Program-made: the position numbers and the translations under genes
The notes under the pieces: generated by a model
What the model was told of the DNA's origin: nothing
Seen by the model: the letters and a program-made list of their open reading frames with translations, nothing else
Databases searched by the model: none
Part shown: positions 37,565 to 46,082 of the stretch, piece by piece
Layout: the number at the start of each line of letters is the position of its first letter
Numbering within the stretch: the stretch's first letter is position 1
Assembly: GCF_002563655.1 (NCBI RefSeq)
Contig: NZ_PDIY01000001.1
Location: forward strand, 685,001 to 745,000
DNA length: 60,000 nucleotides
Direction: 5' to 3'
Source of the DNA: Bacillus sp. es.034
GTDB taxonomy: Bacteria > Bacillota > Bacilli > Bacillales > Bacillaceae_B

Positions 37565-37924
37565 TTACTTAACTTCTACGCCAGCTCCAACTTCTTCAAG
37601 CTTAGCTTTAAGTTCTTCAGCTTCCTCTTTAGCAATACCTTCTTTAAGAGCTTTAGGAGTGTTATCAACCATTTCTTTCGCTTCTTTAAGGCCAAGACCT
37701 GTGATTTCACGAACAACTTTGATAACCTTGATTTTTTGAGCTCCAGCGCTCTCAAGAATTAGGTCGAATTCAGTTTGTTCTGCAGCAGCGTCAGCGCCAC
37801 CAGCAGCAGCAGCTACAGGTGCAGCAGCAGTTACTCCGAATTCTTCTTCGATTGCTTTAACTAGATCATTTAGTTCAAGAACTGACATTTCTTTAATCGC
37901 GTCAATGATTTGCTCTTTACTCAT
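37565..37924 (-). CDS. rplL: Large ribosomal subunit protein L7/L12
   Basis: The 119-residue stalk protein has the N-terminal dimerisation part [20 protein letters not shown], an alanine-rich hinge (about residues 33-50) and the C-terminal factor-binding domain with [18 protein letters not shown]. It recruits translation GTPases. GGAGG precedes the start. Confidence 0.97.
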   Translation of the reverse strand: MSKEQIIDAIKEMSVLELNDLVKAIEEEFGVTAAAPVAAAAGGADAAAEQTEFDLILESAGAQKIKVIKVVREITGLGLKEAKEMVDNTPKALKEGIAKEEAEELKAKLEEVGAGVEVK

Positions 37925-37983
37925 TTTAAATTTCCTCCTTGTGATGTTTGCTTAATTTTTTTATTTAAACGACTTGCTTTAGC

Positions 37984-38484
37984 TTACGCGCCTTGCTCTT
38001 CTTTTTGATCTGCAACGGCTTTTGTTACCAACGCAAAGTTGCGCATTGGTGCTTGTAGCACGCTGAGTAGCATAGAAAGAAGTCCTTCGCGGTTTGGAAG
38101 TTCAGCGATTGCTTTAACATCCTCAACAGAAGTGATTGTTCCTTCGATGACACCCGTTTTGATTTCAAGTGCTTCGTGTTCTTTAGCGAAGCTGTTAAGG
38201 ATCTTTGCAGGTGCAACTACTTCTTCTGTACTGAACGCGATTGCGTTAGGACCAGTTAAGAATTCGTTTAACCCTTCAAGACCAGCTTCTTCTGCCGCAC
38301 GACGTACCATAGTGTTTTTGTACACTTTGAACTCGATGCCAGCTTCACGAAGTTGTTTACGAAGCTCAGTTACTTCGGAAACGTCTAGGCCACGGTAATC
38401 TACAACGATTGTAGATACACTGTTTTTTAGCTTGTCAGAGATTTCTCCAACGATGTGTTTCTTTTGATCTAGAATGCTGCTCAT
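37984..38484 (-). CDS. rplJ: Large ribosomal subunit protein L10
   Basis: The 166-residue product begins [15 protein letters not shown], with [15 protein letters not shown] and the [12 protein letters not shown] segment. Two adjacent ATGs (38487 and 38484) follow GGAGG; the second gives the family length. L10 anchors L7/L12 to the ribosome and, with L12, represses its own operon through the upstream leader. Confidence 0.95.
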   Translation of the reverse strand: MSSILDQKKHIVGEISDKLKNSVSTIVVDYRGLDVSEVTELRKQLREAGIEFKVYKNTMVRRAAEEAGLEGLNEFLTGPNAIAFSTEEVVAPAKILNSFAKEHEALEIKTGVIEGTITSVEDVKAIAELPNREGLLSMLLSVLQAPMRNFALVTKAVADQKEEQGA

Positions 38485-38517
38485 CATTACACCTCCTGTA
38501 GATTGACTGATGAACAT

Positions 38518-38686
38518 TTATACCGTCATCCAATAAAAAATGCCCTTATATCAAGGTAGACATAAGGGCATTGCAAACACGCTATACGCGGTTATTTTAT
38601 CGCAATTACCTCGGCAGGATATTAAGCTCGTAATGAGCACCTACTGTCTACGGTACAAATGTATTCGTTTTTTAACAACAGAACTA
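38518..38686 (-). promoter_or_regulatory. L10 leader of rplJ-rplL with attenuator
   Basis: The transcript between promoter and rplJ is about 170 bases and highly structured. It ends in an intrinsic terminator, AATGCCCTTAT paired with ATAAGGGCATT and followed by six Ts (38534-38572). This is the known plan of the L10 leader in Bacilli, in which the L10-L12 complex favours termination. Confidence 0.8.
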
Positions 38687-38715
38687 ATTATAATCACTAG
38701 TCCTCAGTAAGTCAA
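38687..38715 (-). promoter_or_regulatory. SigA promoter of rplJ-rplL
   Basis: On the minus strand TTGACT (38710-38715), 17 bases, TATAAT (38687-38692), beginning just after the rplA stop. Confidence 0.88.
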
Positions 38716-38722
38716 TACCAAA

Positions 38723-39424
38723 TTATGCCTTAACTGCGAAAGTTGAAGGATCGACTTTAACGCCAGGTCCCATTGTAGAAGTTACAGAAACATTTTTCAT
38801 GTAAGTTCCTTTTGCAGCAGCAGGTTTAACTTTAAGCATTGTTTCATACATTGTAGCAAAGTTTTCAACAAGCTTTTCGTTGTCGAATGAAATCTTTCCA
38901 ACAGGAACGTGAACGTTACCTGATTTGTCAGCACGGTATTCAACTTTACCAGCTTTGATTTCATTGACAGCTTTCGTTACGTCGAATGTTACTGTTCCAG
39001 TTTTAGGGTTTGGCATTAAACCTTTAGGTCCTAATACGCGACCAAGTTTACCAACTTCACCCATCATGTCTGGAGTTGCAACGATTACGTCGAACTCGAA
39101 CCAACCTTGGTTGATCTTGTTGATAAGTTCTGCATCACCTACGAAATCAGCGCCGGCAGCTTCTGCTTCTTTTGCTTTATCGCCTTTAGCGAATACAAGA
39201 ACTTTTTGAGTTTTACCAGTTCCATGAGGAAGTACAACTGCTCCACGGATTTGCTGGTCGTTTTTACGAGTATCTACACCTAAGCGGAACGCTACTTCAA
39301 TCGTTGCGTCAAACTTAGCGAAGTTTGTTTTCTTAACTAGTTCGATTGCTTCTTCCACTGAATAAGCTGTAGTACGATCTACAAGCTTTTGAGCTTCAAG
39401 AAACTTTTTACCTTTTTTAGCCAT
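38723..39424 (-). CDS. rplA: Large ribosomal subunit protein L1
   Basis: The 233-residue protein begins [16 protein letters not shown] and contains the [15 protein letters not shown] and [17 protein letters not shown] blocks. L1 binds the stalk that moves deacylated tRNA to the exit site. The ATG at 39424 has GGAGG upstream; the 32-residue longer reading crosses an RNA hairpin and is rejected. Confidence 0.97.
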   Translation of the reverse strand: MAKKGKKFLEAQKLVDRTTAYSVEEAIELVKKTNFAKFDATIEVAFRLGVDTRKNDQQIRGAVVLPHGTGKTQKVLVFAKGDKAKEAEAAGADFVGDAELINKINQGWFEFDVIVATPDMMGEVGKLGRVLGPKGLMPNPKTGTVTFDVTKAVNEIKAGKVEYRADKSGNVHVPVGKISFDNEKLVENFATMYETMLKVKPAAAKGTYMKNVSVTSTMGPGVKVDPSTFAVKA

Positions 39425-39475
39425 TTTAAATTTCCTCCTATATGTGGTTTTAGCGGAATAACCTCCCACGAAATA

Positions 39476-39513
39476 AGGTTGCGAGTGAAACGTACATTTC
39501 ATCATCGCAACCT
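39476..39513 (-). promoter_or_regulatory. Hairpin between rplK and rplA
   Basis: On the minus strand a perfect 9-bp AGGTTGCGA/TCGCAACCT stem encloses an inner GAAA/TTTC pairing. It stands 50 bases before the rplA start and could be an L1-binding mimic of its rRNA site; that role is inferred. Confidence 0.5.
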
Positions 39514-39549
39514 CGTTCAACAGGAACCTCTACTTTAACGTAGCAGGGA

Positions 39550-39975
39550 TTAGTCTTCGATGACGATACCCATGCTGCGCGCAGTTCCTTCTACCATGCG
39601 CATAGCTGATTCAACACTAGCTGCATTTAAGTCAGGCATTTTTGTTTCAGCAATTTCACGTACTTTATCGCGTTTAAGTGTTGCCACTTTCTTGCTGTTT
39701 GGTTCGCCTGAACCAGACTCGATACCTGCAGCTTTCTTAAGAAGAACAGCAGCGGGTGGAGTTTTTGTGATGAATGTAAATGAACGGTCTTCAAATACCG
39801 TGATTTCAACAGGAATGATTAAGCCAGCTTGATCTGCTGTACGAGCATTGAATTCCTTACAGAATCCCATGATGTTAACACCTGCTTGACCTAGTGCAGG
39901 ACCAACTGGTGGAGCTGGATTAGCTTTACCGGCAGGAATCTGCAATTTAACCATTTTGATAACTTTTTTAGCCAC
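39550..39975 (-). CDS. rplK: Large ribosomal subunit protein L11
   Basis: The 141-residue protein has [20 protein letters not shown] and the rRNA-binding C-terminal domain. It forms the GTPase-associated centre, target of thiostrepton and needed for RelA activation. The GTG at 39975 has AAGGAGGTG upstream and gives the family start; the three-residue longer reading is rejected. Confidence 0.96.
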   Translation of the reverse strand: MAKKVIKMVKLQIPAGKANPAPPVGPALGQAGVNIMGFCKEFNARTADQAGLIIPVEITVFEDRSFTFITKTPPAAVLLKKAAGIESGSGEPNSKKVATLKRDKVREIAETKMPDLNAASVESAMRMVEGTARSMGIVIED

Positions 39976-40113
39976 GAGACACACCTCCTTAAGTCCGTGA
40001 TGTGGTTATTGGGTTTTTCACCCTCCCACTCAAATGTAAAAAATGTCTTTATCAACATAAAGAACGTCTATTAGTTTCAGTATCTCTTTAGTGGAGACGC
40101 ACTGACTTATGAA

Positions 40114-40142
40114 ATAGTACCATTTTTTCAGAATGATTTCAA
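40114..40142 (-). promoter_or_regulatory. Candidate SigA promoter of rplK-rplA
   Basis: On the minus strand TTGAAA (40137-40142), 17 bases, TACTAT (40114-40119), in the 178-base gap after nusG. Confidence 0.65.
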
Positions 40143-40153
40143 GTTCTTTTCCA

Positions 40154-40687
40154 TTATAATTTATCTATTTGGGAGAAATCCAGTTCTACCGGGGTGTCTC
40201 TGCCAAACATATTGACTAGAACCTTCACTTTTGCTTTTGCATTATCAATCTCTTCGATCGAGCCGGTGAAGTTCGCAAACGGACCTTCATTCACCCTTAC
40301 TGTTTCTCCTAATTCGAAGTCAATCTCTACCTTTTTCTCTGTCATGCCCATTTGTTTCAGAAGGTTTGTTACTTCTTCCGGCAATAATGGTGTGGGTTTT
40401 GAACCGTGTCCTGATGAACCGACGAAACCGGTCACTCCAGGTGTGTTTCGGACGACATACCATGAATCATCCGTCATGACGATTTCCACGATCACATAAC
40501 CGGGAAATACCTTCTTCTTAATTACTTTCTTCTTGCCATTCTTAAAATCCGTCTCTTCTTCTTCAGGCACGATCACGCGGAAGATCTTATCTTGCATCCC
40601 CATCGTTTCAACACGCTTCTCAAGGTTCGCTTTCACCTTATTCTCGTATCCTGAATAAGTATGGACTACATACCAATTCTTCTCCAT
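40154..40687 (-). CDS. nusG: Transcription termination/antitermination factor NusG
   Basis: The 177-residue protein has the NGN domain (WYVVHTYSGYENKVKANLEKR at residue 5, then FPGYVIVEIVMTD and RNTPGVTGFVG) and a C-terminal KOW domain (GETVRVNEGPFANFTGSI). It binds the polymerase clamp; in B. subtilis it promotes pausing. The only in-frame start is ATG 40687, since a stop lies four codons upstream. No ribosome site stands at normal distance: GAGGAGG is 24 bases away, with a GGAC/GTCC hairpin between. Confidence 0.96.
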   Translation of the reverse strand: MEKNWYVVHTYSGYENKVKANLEKRVETMGMQDKIFRVIVPEEEETDFKNGKKKVIKKKVFPGYVIVEIVMTDDSWYVVRNTPGVTGFVGSSGHGSKPTPLLPEEVTNLLKQMGMTEKKVEIDFELGETVRVNEGPFANFTGSIEEIDNAKAKVKVLVNMFGRDTPVELDFSQIDKL

Positions 40688-40754
40688 TTCATAGGACTAA
40701 ACGTCCGTCCCTCCTCGCTATTTAAGAATACTCATTCGCCTTTTTTCTCCAAAT

Positions 40755-40783
40755 GAAAAAACCCGTAAAAAGATAACGGGCTC
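40755..40783 (-). terminator. Terminator or attenuator between secE and nusG
   Basis: On the minus strand AGCCCGT pairs with ACGGGTT, followed by a run of six Ts. It lies after secE and 70 bases before nusG, so it can limit read-through or act as a nusG attenuator. Confidence 0.65.
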
Positions 40784-40809
40784 TAAGGTCATGTACTCTA
40801 TTAACATTC

Positions 40810-40840
40810 ATTATACCATGCTTTCATGGTATATATACAA
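40810..40840 (-). promoter_or_regulatory. Palindromic promoter-like site upstream of nusG
   Basis: On the minus strand TATAAT (40810-40815) and TTGTAT (40835-40840) are 19 bases apart. The spacer is part of a perfect inverted repeat TATACCATG/CATGGTATA with a four-base centre (40812-40833). Long-spacer promoters with central dyads are typical of MerR-type control, but no regulator is known here. Confidence 0.4.
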
Positions 40841-40857
40841 CTAATTCTATGTTTCTC

Positions 40858-41037
40858 TTACTTAGAACCAATGATCAATCGCATAAGTTCTGAGATGCCC
40901 AGGTCGATAACAGCAAAGAAAAGGGCAACAAATATCACTGTCGTAATAACCGTGATCGTATAGCGCGTTAACTCTTTACGTTTAGGCCAGCTGACCTTTC
41001 TCATTTCCGATGCAACATTGCGAAAGAATTTAAACAT
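40858..41037 (-). CDS. secE: Protein translocase subunit SecE
   Basis: A 59-residue protein beginning MFKFFRNVASEMRKVSWP, with the conserved KVSWPKRKEL amphipathic helix and a single membrane segment (about residues 29-52). This is the short Gram-positive form of the SecY clamp protein. GGAGG lies upstream at about 41045. It lies between rpmG and nusG, the canonical order. Confidence 0.95.
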   Translation of the reverse strand: MFKFFRNVASEMRKVSWPKRKELTRYTITVITTVIFVALFFAVIDLGISELMRLIIGSK

Positions 41038-41083
41038 CCGTTAGTAACCTCCAACTAATATCAATACGCAAGACTTCTACACT

Positions 41084-41230
41084 TTATTTAGTCTCTTTGT
41101 GTAGGGTGTGAGCATTACATGTATTACAGAATTTCTTTAATTCTAATCGAACGGCCTGATTACGGTTTCCCGGCACGGAATAATTCCTGGAACCGCATAC
41201 CGTACAAGCCAGTATTAATTTAGTAGTCAT
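41084..41230 (-). CDS. rpmG: Large ribosomal subunit protein L33 (cysteine form)
   Basis: A 48-residue protein beginning [19 protein letters not shown], with a second pair CNTC near residue 36, the zinc-binding C+ form of L33. It lies between sigH and secE, like rpmGB of B. subtilis. A GGTGG site precedes the ATG at 41230. Confidence 0.93.
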   Translation of the reverse strand: MTTKLILACTVCGSRNYSVPGNRNQAVRLELKKFCNTCNAHTLHKETK

Positions 41231-41266
41231 ATATTCCACCTATACTATACATAGTAAGTCCTATCA

Positions 41267-41295
41267 AAAATAACACGACCACCAAAATGTGTCAA
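41267..41295 (-). promoter_or_regulatory. Candidate SigA promoter of rpmG-secE
   Basis: On the minus strand TTGACA (41290-41295), 17 bases, TATTTT (41267-41272), just after sigH. Confidence 0.6.
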
Positions 41296-41302
41296 TATGA
41301 CT

Positions 41303-41956
41303 TTACATCGTTATTTCGCGGACTTCCAAGTATCGTTCAAGCTTCCGTTTCACTCGCTGTAATGCATTGTCTATGGATTTCACATGGCGGTTCAGCTCTT
41401 CTGATATCTCCTGATAGGACTGCCCGTCCAAATAAAGGGCCAGTACTTTCCTCTCAAGATCGCTTAACAGCTGGGCCATCTTATCTTCCATATTATCGAA
41501 TTCCTCGCGATTGATAATGAGCGCTTCCGGATCCATTACTTTCGCACCTGAAATGACATCTAGCAGCGTTCGGTCAGATTCATCATCATAAATGGGTTTA
41601 TCCAGTGAAACATACGAATTCAGCGGTATATGCTTCTGTCTCGTGGCTGTCTTGATGGCTGTTATGATCTGTCTTGTGATACAAAGCTCTGCAAACGCTT
41701 TAAAAGAGGTCAGCTTGTCCTCCTTATAATCACGGATCGCCTTGTATAATCCAATCATACCTTCCTGGACGATATCTTCCTTATCTGCCCCGATTAAAAA
41801 ATACGAGCGGGCTTTCGCCCTTACGAAATTACGGTATTTCCTGATCAAAAAATCGAGCGCTTCGCTGTGACCCTGATGGACGGCTTCTATGATCTCTTCA
41901 TCATTCATGCCTTCTAATCGACTATCAAATGCTTCTGTCCTGATGATATTGCTCAC
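41303..41956 (-). CDS. sigH: RNA polymerase sigma factor SigH
   Basis: A sigma factor of 217 residues closely like B. subtilis SigH: FVRAKARSYFLIGADKEDIVQEG (region 2), KLTSFKAFAELCITRQIITA (region 2.4) and YQEISEELNRHVKSIDNALQR (region 4.2). It directs early stationary-phase, competence and sporulation genes. The GTG at 41956 is preferred because the G-rich ribosome site stands six bases upstream; the ATG at 41962 is too close to it. A SigA-type promoter precedes. Confidence 0.95.
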   Translation of the reverse strand: MSNIIRTEAFDSRLEGMNDEEIIEAVHQGHSEALDFLIRKYRNFVRAKARSYFLIGADKEDIVQEGMIGLYKAIRDYKEDKLTSFKAFAELCITRQIITAIKTATRQKHIPLNSYVSLDKPIYDDESDRTLLDVISGAKVMDPEALIINREEFDNMEDKMAQLLSDLERKVLALYLDGQSYQEISEELNRHVKSIDNALQRVKRKLERYLEVREITM

Positions 41957-41990
41957 ACGCATCCCCCCGAGCAAAACAATAGATAGAAAT

Positions 41991-42020
41991 ATTATACATT
42001 ACAGAAAATTCAATCGTCAA
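41991..42020 (-). promoter_or_regulatory. SigA promoter of sigH
   Basis: On the minus strand TTGACG (42015-42020), 18 bases, TATAAT (41991-41996), directly after rae1. In B. subtilis the equivalent promoter is repressed by AbrB. Confidence 0.75.
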
Positions 42021-42024
42021 CCTA

Positions 42025-42534
42025 TCATTGTTCCCCACGGCGCCATTTTTCGAAAATTTCAGCAACTTCTTCAGATAATTGGATCTTGGAAGCCGGCCGT
42101 TTCTCGCTCGAATTCCTTACTTTTCTTTCAATCTTTTTTTCAATGACTTCCACCTCGGTCAAGAGCTCCCTCGCTGATTTGCGAAGGGCCCCCTGCCCAA
42201 AGATGGCCCATTGCTCTGTAAAATCTGAAGTGGCTACATGAATCTGTGTTTTAATATTGCTTAATTCAATGGCCAATCTTTCAATTCGTTCATCTGCCGT
42301 TTCATTTTCTTTGGTAAAAAGCACTTCCACTTTATAATTTTGATATTTCCGTGCGATCCCCTGTACGTAGTATGCATCAAATACGACAATGACACGGTAG
42401 CCCGTATACCCCTGATATTCTGCCATTTGTTCCACCAGGCGATCTCTTGCTGCGGCTAGATCCTTATGCTTCAAGTCATTCAATTCCGGCCAGGCACCGA
42501 TGATGTTATAGCCATCCACAAGGAGGATATCCAT
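42025..42534 (-). CDS. rae1: NYN-domain ribosome-associated endoribonuclease Rae1 (YacP)
   Basis: The 169-residue protein has the PIN-like NYN fold: LLVDGYNIIGAWPEL at residue 4, VVFDAYYVQG near residue 48 and TADERIERLA and VATSDFTEQ with conserved acidic residues. B. subtilis Rae1 cleaves mRNA in the ribosomal A site. It lies five bases after rlmB and upstream of sigH, as in B. subtilis. The last 40 residues are helical and charged. Confidence 0.92.
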   Translation of the reverse strand: MDILLVDGYNIIGAWPELNDLKHKDLAAARDRLVEQMAEYQGYTGYRVIVVFDAYYVQGIARKYQNYKVEVLFTKENETADERIERLAIELSNIKTQIHVATSDFTEQWAIFGQGALRKSARELLTEVEVIEKKIERKVRNSSEKRPASKIQLSEEVAEIFEKWRRGEQ

Positions 42535-42539
42535 CTTCC

Positions 42540-43283
42540 CTATTCTCCCAATGGGTGGCGTTTACGATATACCTCATACATTAAAATACTAGCTGCCACC
42601 GAAGCGTTTAGTGATGTAACATGACCGATCATAGGCAACTGAACAAGGAAATCACATTTATCACGCAAAATGCGGCTCATCCCTTTTCCTTCACTTCCGA
42701 TAATCAAACCGATAGGAAGCGTACCGTCCAGCTGGCGGAAGTCCTGCTTACCCTTGGCATCCGTTCCCGCGACCCAAACACCGCGTTCTTTCAACTCATC
42801 CACCGCCCTCGACAGATTCGTCACACGTGCCACGGGAATATGTTCAATTGCACCAGTGGAAGCCTTGGCTACGGTAGAAGTAAGTCCCACCGCTCTTCGC
42901 TTCGGGATAATGATCCCATGGGCACCCGCTGCATCAGCCGTCCTCATGATGGATCCCAGGTTATGGGGATCTTCCAGTTCATCCAGGATGAGGATAAAAG
43001 GATCCTCCCCTTTTTGTTCTGCCCTATTAAATAGATCATCCAGTTCAGCATACTGATAAGCAGCAACGGAAGCGACGACCCCCTGGTGATTCTCAGATAC
43101 CATCTGCTCGATTTTCTTCTTTGGGACATACTGGACCATGACATTGGATTCCTTGGCAAGTCCGACAATTTGCTGGATGGAGCCTTTCTGGGAACCTTCC
43201 GCTATCCAGATCTTATTGATATCCCTTCCTGACTTTAACGCTTCTATGACAGGATTTCTTCCTCCGATAAAATCTTTACTCAT
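42540..43283 (-). CDS. rlmB: 23S rRNA (guanosine(2251)-2'-O)-methyltransferase RlmB
   Basis: The 247-residue SpoU-type SPOUT enzyme has an N-terminal L30e-like RNA-binding part ([14 protein letters not shown]) and the knotted domain with [29 protein letters not shown] and [20 protein letters not shown] motifs. The start overlaps the mrnC stop as ATGA. Likely translation coupling with the cys operon. Confidence 0.94.
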   Translation of the reverse strand: MSKDFIGGRNPVIEALKSGRDINKIWIAEGSQKGSIQQIVGLAKESNVMVQYVPKKKIEQMVSENHQGVVASVAAYQYAELDDLFNRAEQKGEDPFILILDELEDPHNLGSIMRTADAAGAHGIIIPKRRAVGLTSTVAKASTGAIEHIPVARVTNLSRAVDELKERGVWVAGTDAKGKQDFRQLDGTLPIGLIIGSEGKGMSRILRDKCDFLVQLPMIGHVTSLNASVAASILMYEVYRKRHPLGE

Positions 43284-43705
43284 TTCTGTTCCTCCTTTCC
43301 TGCCTGGGCTTGTTCAAAAATGATCTTCAATAGTTCCTCTAATCGGTCCGTCCGATTAAGTAAAAACAAATATCCAATAAGAGCCTCAAAAGCAGTGCTG
43401 TGTTTATACGTTTGTACATCCGTGTTTTTAGGCGTTGTCCCCGATTTCGCATTCCGGCCGCGCTTGACGATCGATATCTCTTCTTCCGATAAGAGGTCCT
43501 GATCGAACAACGTTCGGAGAATGGCCGCCTGCGCTTTAGCAGACACATATTTCGTCGCAGCCCTGTGCAGTTGATTCGGTTTGATCTTACCCTTGGTTAA
43601 CAGGAGCTGCCGTACATATGTTTCATATACAGCATCCCCCATGTAAGCAAGTGCAAGTGCATTGATTTGTTTCGCATCAATTTGTTCATTTGTCTCGTAC
43701 AGCAT
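43280..43705 (-). CDS. mrnC: Mini-ribonuclease III MrnC
   Basis: The 141-residue protein consists only of the RNase III catalytic domain, with [17 protein letters not shown] (catalytic Asp near residue 23) and [12 protein letters not shown]. It lacks the double-stranded RNA-binding domain. The enzyme matures 23S rRNA ends in B. subtilis. It overlaps cysS by one base and rlmB by four. Confidence 0.94.
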   Translation of the reverse strand: MLYETNEQIDAKQINALALAYMGDAVYETYVRQLLLTKGKIKPNQLHRAATKYVSAKAQAAILRTLFDQDLLSEEEISIVKRGRNAKSGTTPKNTDVQTYKHSTAFEALIGYLFLLNRTDRLEELLKIIFEQAQAGKEEQK

Positions 43706-45105
43706 TAAGATCCCCTTTTCCAGCGGGTGCCTTGAGGAGTATCTTCCAGGATGATATCCATGTCTTTCAATGTGTCCCGGATCTCATCTGCCAGTTGGAA
43801 GTTTCGGTCTTTACGGGCTTGAATACGCTTTTCGATCATTTCTTCCACTTCTTCGTCCAACATTCCCGCTTCCTGCAACGTGAGACCAAGTACAGAGAAG
43901 AAATCTTCAAACTGGTTTAAGAACCCGTCAATGACTTCTGTTGATGTATTTTTCTCCATTAAGTAATAGTTCGCTTGTCTGGATAGTTCGAATAAAATGG
44001 AAATCGCATTGGCCGTATTGAAATCATCGTCCATATCAGCAATGAATTGTGCTTTCAACGCATCGATTTTGTCCAGCCACTCCTGATTATTGTCCGTTAA
44101 GTTTGTACTTGATTCCTTGCGATGCTTCAAGTTCTCATACGCTGTCTTAATCCGGTCCAAGGAAGTCTCTGCATTCTCCAGAAGCTCAAGATTGTAGTTG
44201 ATCGGATGACGGTAATGAACGGACAGCATGAAGAAACGAAGTACCTGCGGATCTTGTTCTTTAATAATGTCGTGAACCAATACGAAATTACCGAGTGATT
44301 TCGACATCTTCTCATTATCGATATTAATATACCCATTGTGCATCCAGTAATTGGCGAATGCCTTCCCTGTAAGGGCCTCTGACTGGGCAATTTCATTCTC
44401 GTGATGAGGGAAGGTCAGATCCTGTCCCCCGGCGTGGATATCGATGGTATCCCCCAAATAGCGCTTAGCCATGGCTGAACATTCGATATGCCAGCCCGGA
44501 CGTCCTTCACCCCACGGGCTCTTCCAGGAAATCTCCCCTTCTTTCGCCGCTTTCCATAAAACGAAATCAAGGGCATCTTCTTTTTTGTCCCCTACATCGA
44601 TGCGGGCTCCTGCTTTCAGTTCATCGATCGGCTGATGAGACAGCTTACCGTACCCATCAAACTTCCTCGTACGATAATAAACGTCTCCCTGGGATTCATA
44701 GGCATACCCTTTTTCTACAAGGGCAGAGATGAAATCAACAATGGTGTCTATATTATCTGTTACAGTGGGATGTACATCGGCTTTCCGGCAACCGAGGGCT
44801 CCCGTATCTTCGAAGTAAGCATCGATAAAGCGCTTGGCAATCGTCGGAACATCTTCTCCCAATTCCTTGGCCGCTCTAATCAATTTATCGTCCACATCCG
44901 TGAAGTTAGAGACGAACTGCACATCGTATCCCCTGTATTCCAGATAACGTCTCACTGTGTCGAACACAATCGCAGGACGGGCATTCCCTATATGAATATA
45001 GTTATAGACCGTCGGACCGCACACATACATTTTGACTTTACCCTCTTCCAGGGGTTTGAATTCCTCTTTCTGCCTTGTCAGTGTGTTATATAAACGAATC
45101 GTCAT
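43705..45105 (-). CDS. cysS: Cysteinyl-tRNA synthetase
   Basis: The 466-residue class I synthetase has the HIGH motif in [12 protein letters not shown] (residue 32), the zinc-binding residues starting at CGPTV and including WHIECSAMA and [11 protein letters not shown], and the KMSKSLGN loop near residue 267. The start overlaps the cysE stop as ATGA. Both are presumably controlled by the cysteine T-box upstream. Confidence 0.97.
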   Translation of the reverse strand: MTIRLYNTLTRQKEEFKPLEEGKVKMYVCGPTVYNYIHIGNARPAIVFDTVRRYLEYRGYDVQFVSNFTDVDDKLIRAAKELGEDVPTIAKRFIDAYFEDTGALGCRKADVHPTVTDNIDTIVDFISALVEKGYAYESQGDVYYRTRKFDGYGKLSHQPIDELKAGARIDVGDKKEDALDFVLWKAAKEGEISWKSPWGEGRPGWHIECSAMAKRYLGDTIDIHAGGQDLTFPHHENEIAQSEALTGKAFANYWMHNGYINIDNEKMSKSLGNFVLVHDIIKEQDPQVLRFFMLSVHYRHPINYNLELLENAETSLDRIKTAYENLKHRKESSTNLTDNNQEWLDKIDALKAQFIADMDDDFNTANAISILFELSRQANYYLMEKNTSTEVIDGFLNQFEDFFSVLGLTLQEAGMLDEEVEEMIEKRIQARKDRNFQLADEIRDTLKDMDIILEDTPQGTRWKRGS

Positions 45106-45752
45106 GATGATCGACTCCTTCCCTCATATTCCCTTAATAATGATTTCAATTCATTCACTTCTTTTTCAAGTTGTTTCATTCGGTCGTTCATTGGATCGGG
45201 CAGATCACAGTGGTTCAGGTCCTTCTGTATCTTCACGCCGTCCTGAATGACCACCTTCCCGGGAATACCGACTACGGTTGAATTGGGCGGAACATCTTTC
45301 AGGACAACGGAGCCTGCCCCTACCTTAGAATTTTCCCCCACAACGATCGATCCTAATACTTTTGCACCTGTCGCAATCAAGGCATTATCCTGGATCGTCG
45401 GGTGACGTTTCCCTTTTTCCTTCCCGGTCCCACCGAGGGTGACCCCTTGGAAGAGCGTAACATTGTCTCCGATTTCACACGTCTCGCCAATCACCACACC
45501 CATTCCATGATCGATGAAAAAGCGGCGTCCGATCTTAGCTCCAGGGTGGATCTCCACTCCGGTAAAGAAGCGGCTGACCTGTGAAATGACCCGGGCAATG
45601 AAAAAGAATTTCCGTTTAAAAAATGCATGGGCAACACGATGGGCCCAAATGGCGTGAAGACCCGAATACGTAAGGATGACCTCCACATAATTTCTCGCAG
45701 CCGGATCCTGATCAAACACCACATCTATATCTTCCCTAAACGACTTAAACAT
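45102..45752 (-). CDS. cysE: Serine O-acetyltransferase CysE
   Basis: The 216-residue enzyme acetylates serine as the first step of cysteine synthesis. It has an N-terminal helical domain and a left-handed beta-helix of hexapeptide repeats with [22 protein letters not shown] and [18 protein letters not shown]. The ATG at 45752 is the family start; the 42-residue longer reading includes the T-box terminator and is rejected. Cysteine feedback residues were not assessed. Confidence 0.95.
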   Translation of the reverse strand: MFKSFREDIDVVFDQDPAARNYVEVILTYSGLHAIWAHRVAHAFFKRKFFFIARVISQVSRFFTGVEIHPGAKIGRRFFIDHGMGVVIGETCEIGDNVTLFQGVTLGGTGKEKGKRHPTIQDNALIATGAKVLGSIVVGENSKVGAGSVVLKDVPPNSTVVGIPGKVVIQDGVKIQKDLNHCDLPDPMNDRMKQLEKEVNELKSLLREYEGRSRSS

Positions 45753-45794
45753 TCGGATCCATCCCCCTTCCTTTTTAAAAAAAACGGCTGACAA

Positions 45795-46065
45795 TAAAAA
45801 AAACGCCCCTGTCAATAAACTGACAGAGACGCTTGTAGGCGCGGTTCCACTCTGATTGAGAAGACATACCTTCTCCAACTCGAATCCTGTTAACGGTAGG
45901 AAACCGCCTTTACCTACTCTATTTCAGTAACGGGCTCAGAGGTGCATTTCAGAATCGGAGGGGCTTAAACCACTTTCAGCCGGTGATGGTTCTCTCTACT
46001 AAGCATCCTTTTCTTACTTCTCCTCATCAACGCGATATCATTTAACGTGATACTCTTACTATATT
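45795..46065 (-). promoter_or_regulatory. Cysteine T-box riboswitch
   Basis: The minus strand carries the T-box AGAGTGGAACCGCG (45838-45854), followed by an intrinsic terminator, GTCTCTGTCA paired with TGACAGGGGC and eight Ts (45795-45834). Upstream, the Stem I AGAGAG and GCTGAAAG elements are visible. The specifier loop reads GAAATGCACC, giving TGC, a Cys codon. It should let uncharged tRNA-Cys open transcription of cysE-cysS and downstream genes. Confidence 0.93.
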
Positions 46066-46082
46066 ACAAACCCTTCAAAATG

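Noticed and set aside
40812..40833. The nusG-upstream palindrome as a secE terminator
   Set aside because: No U-run follows on the minus strand; the terminator for secE is more likely the hairpin at 40755-40783.
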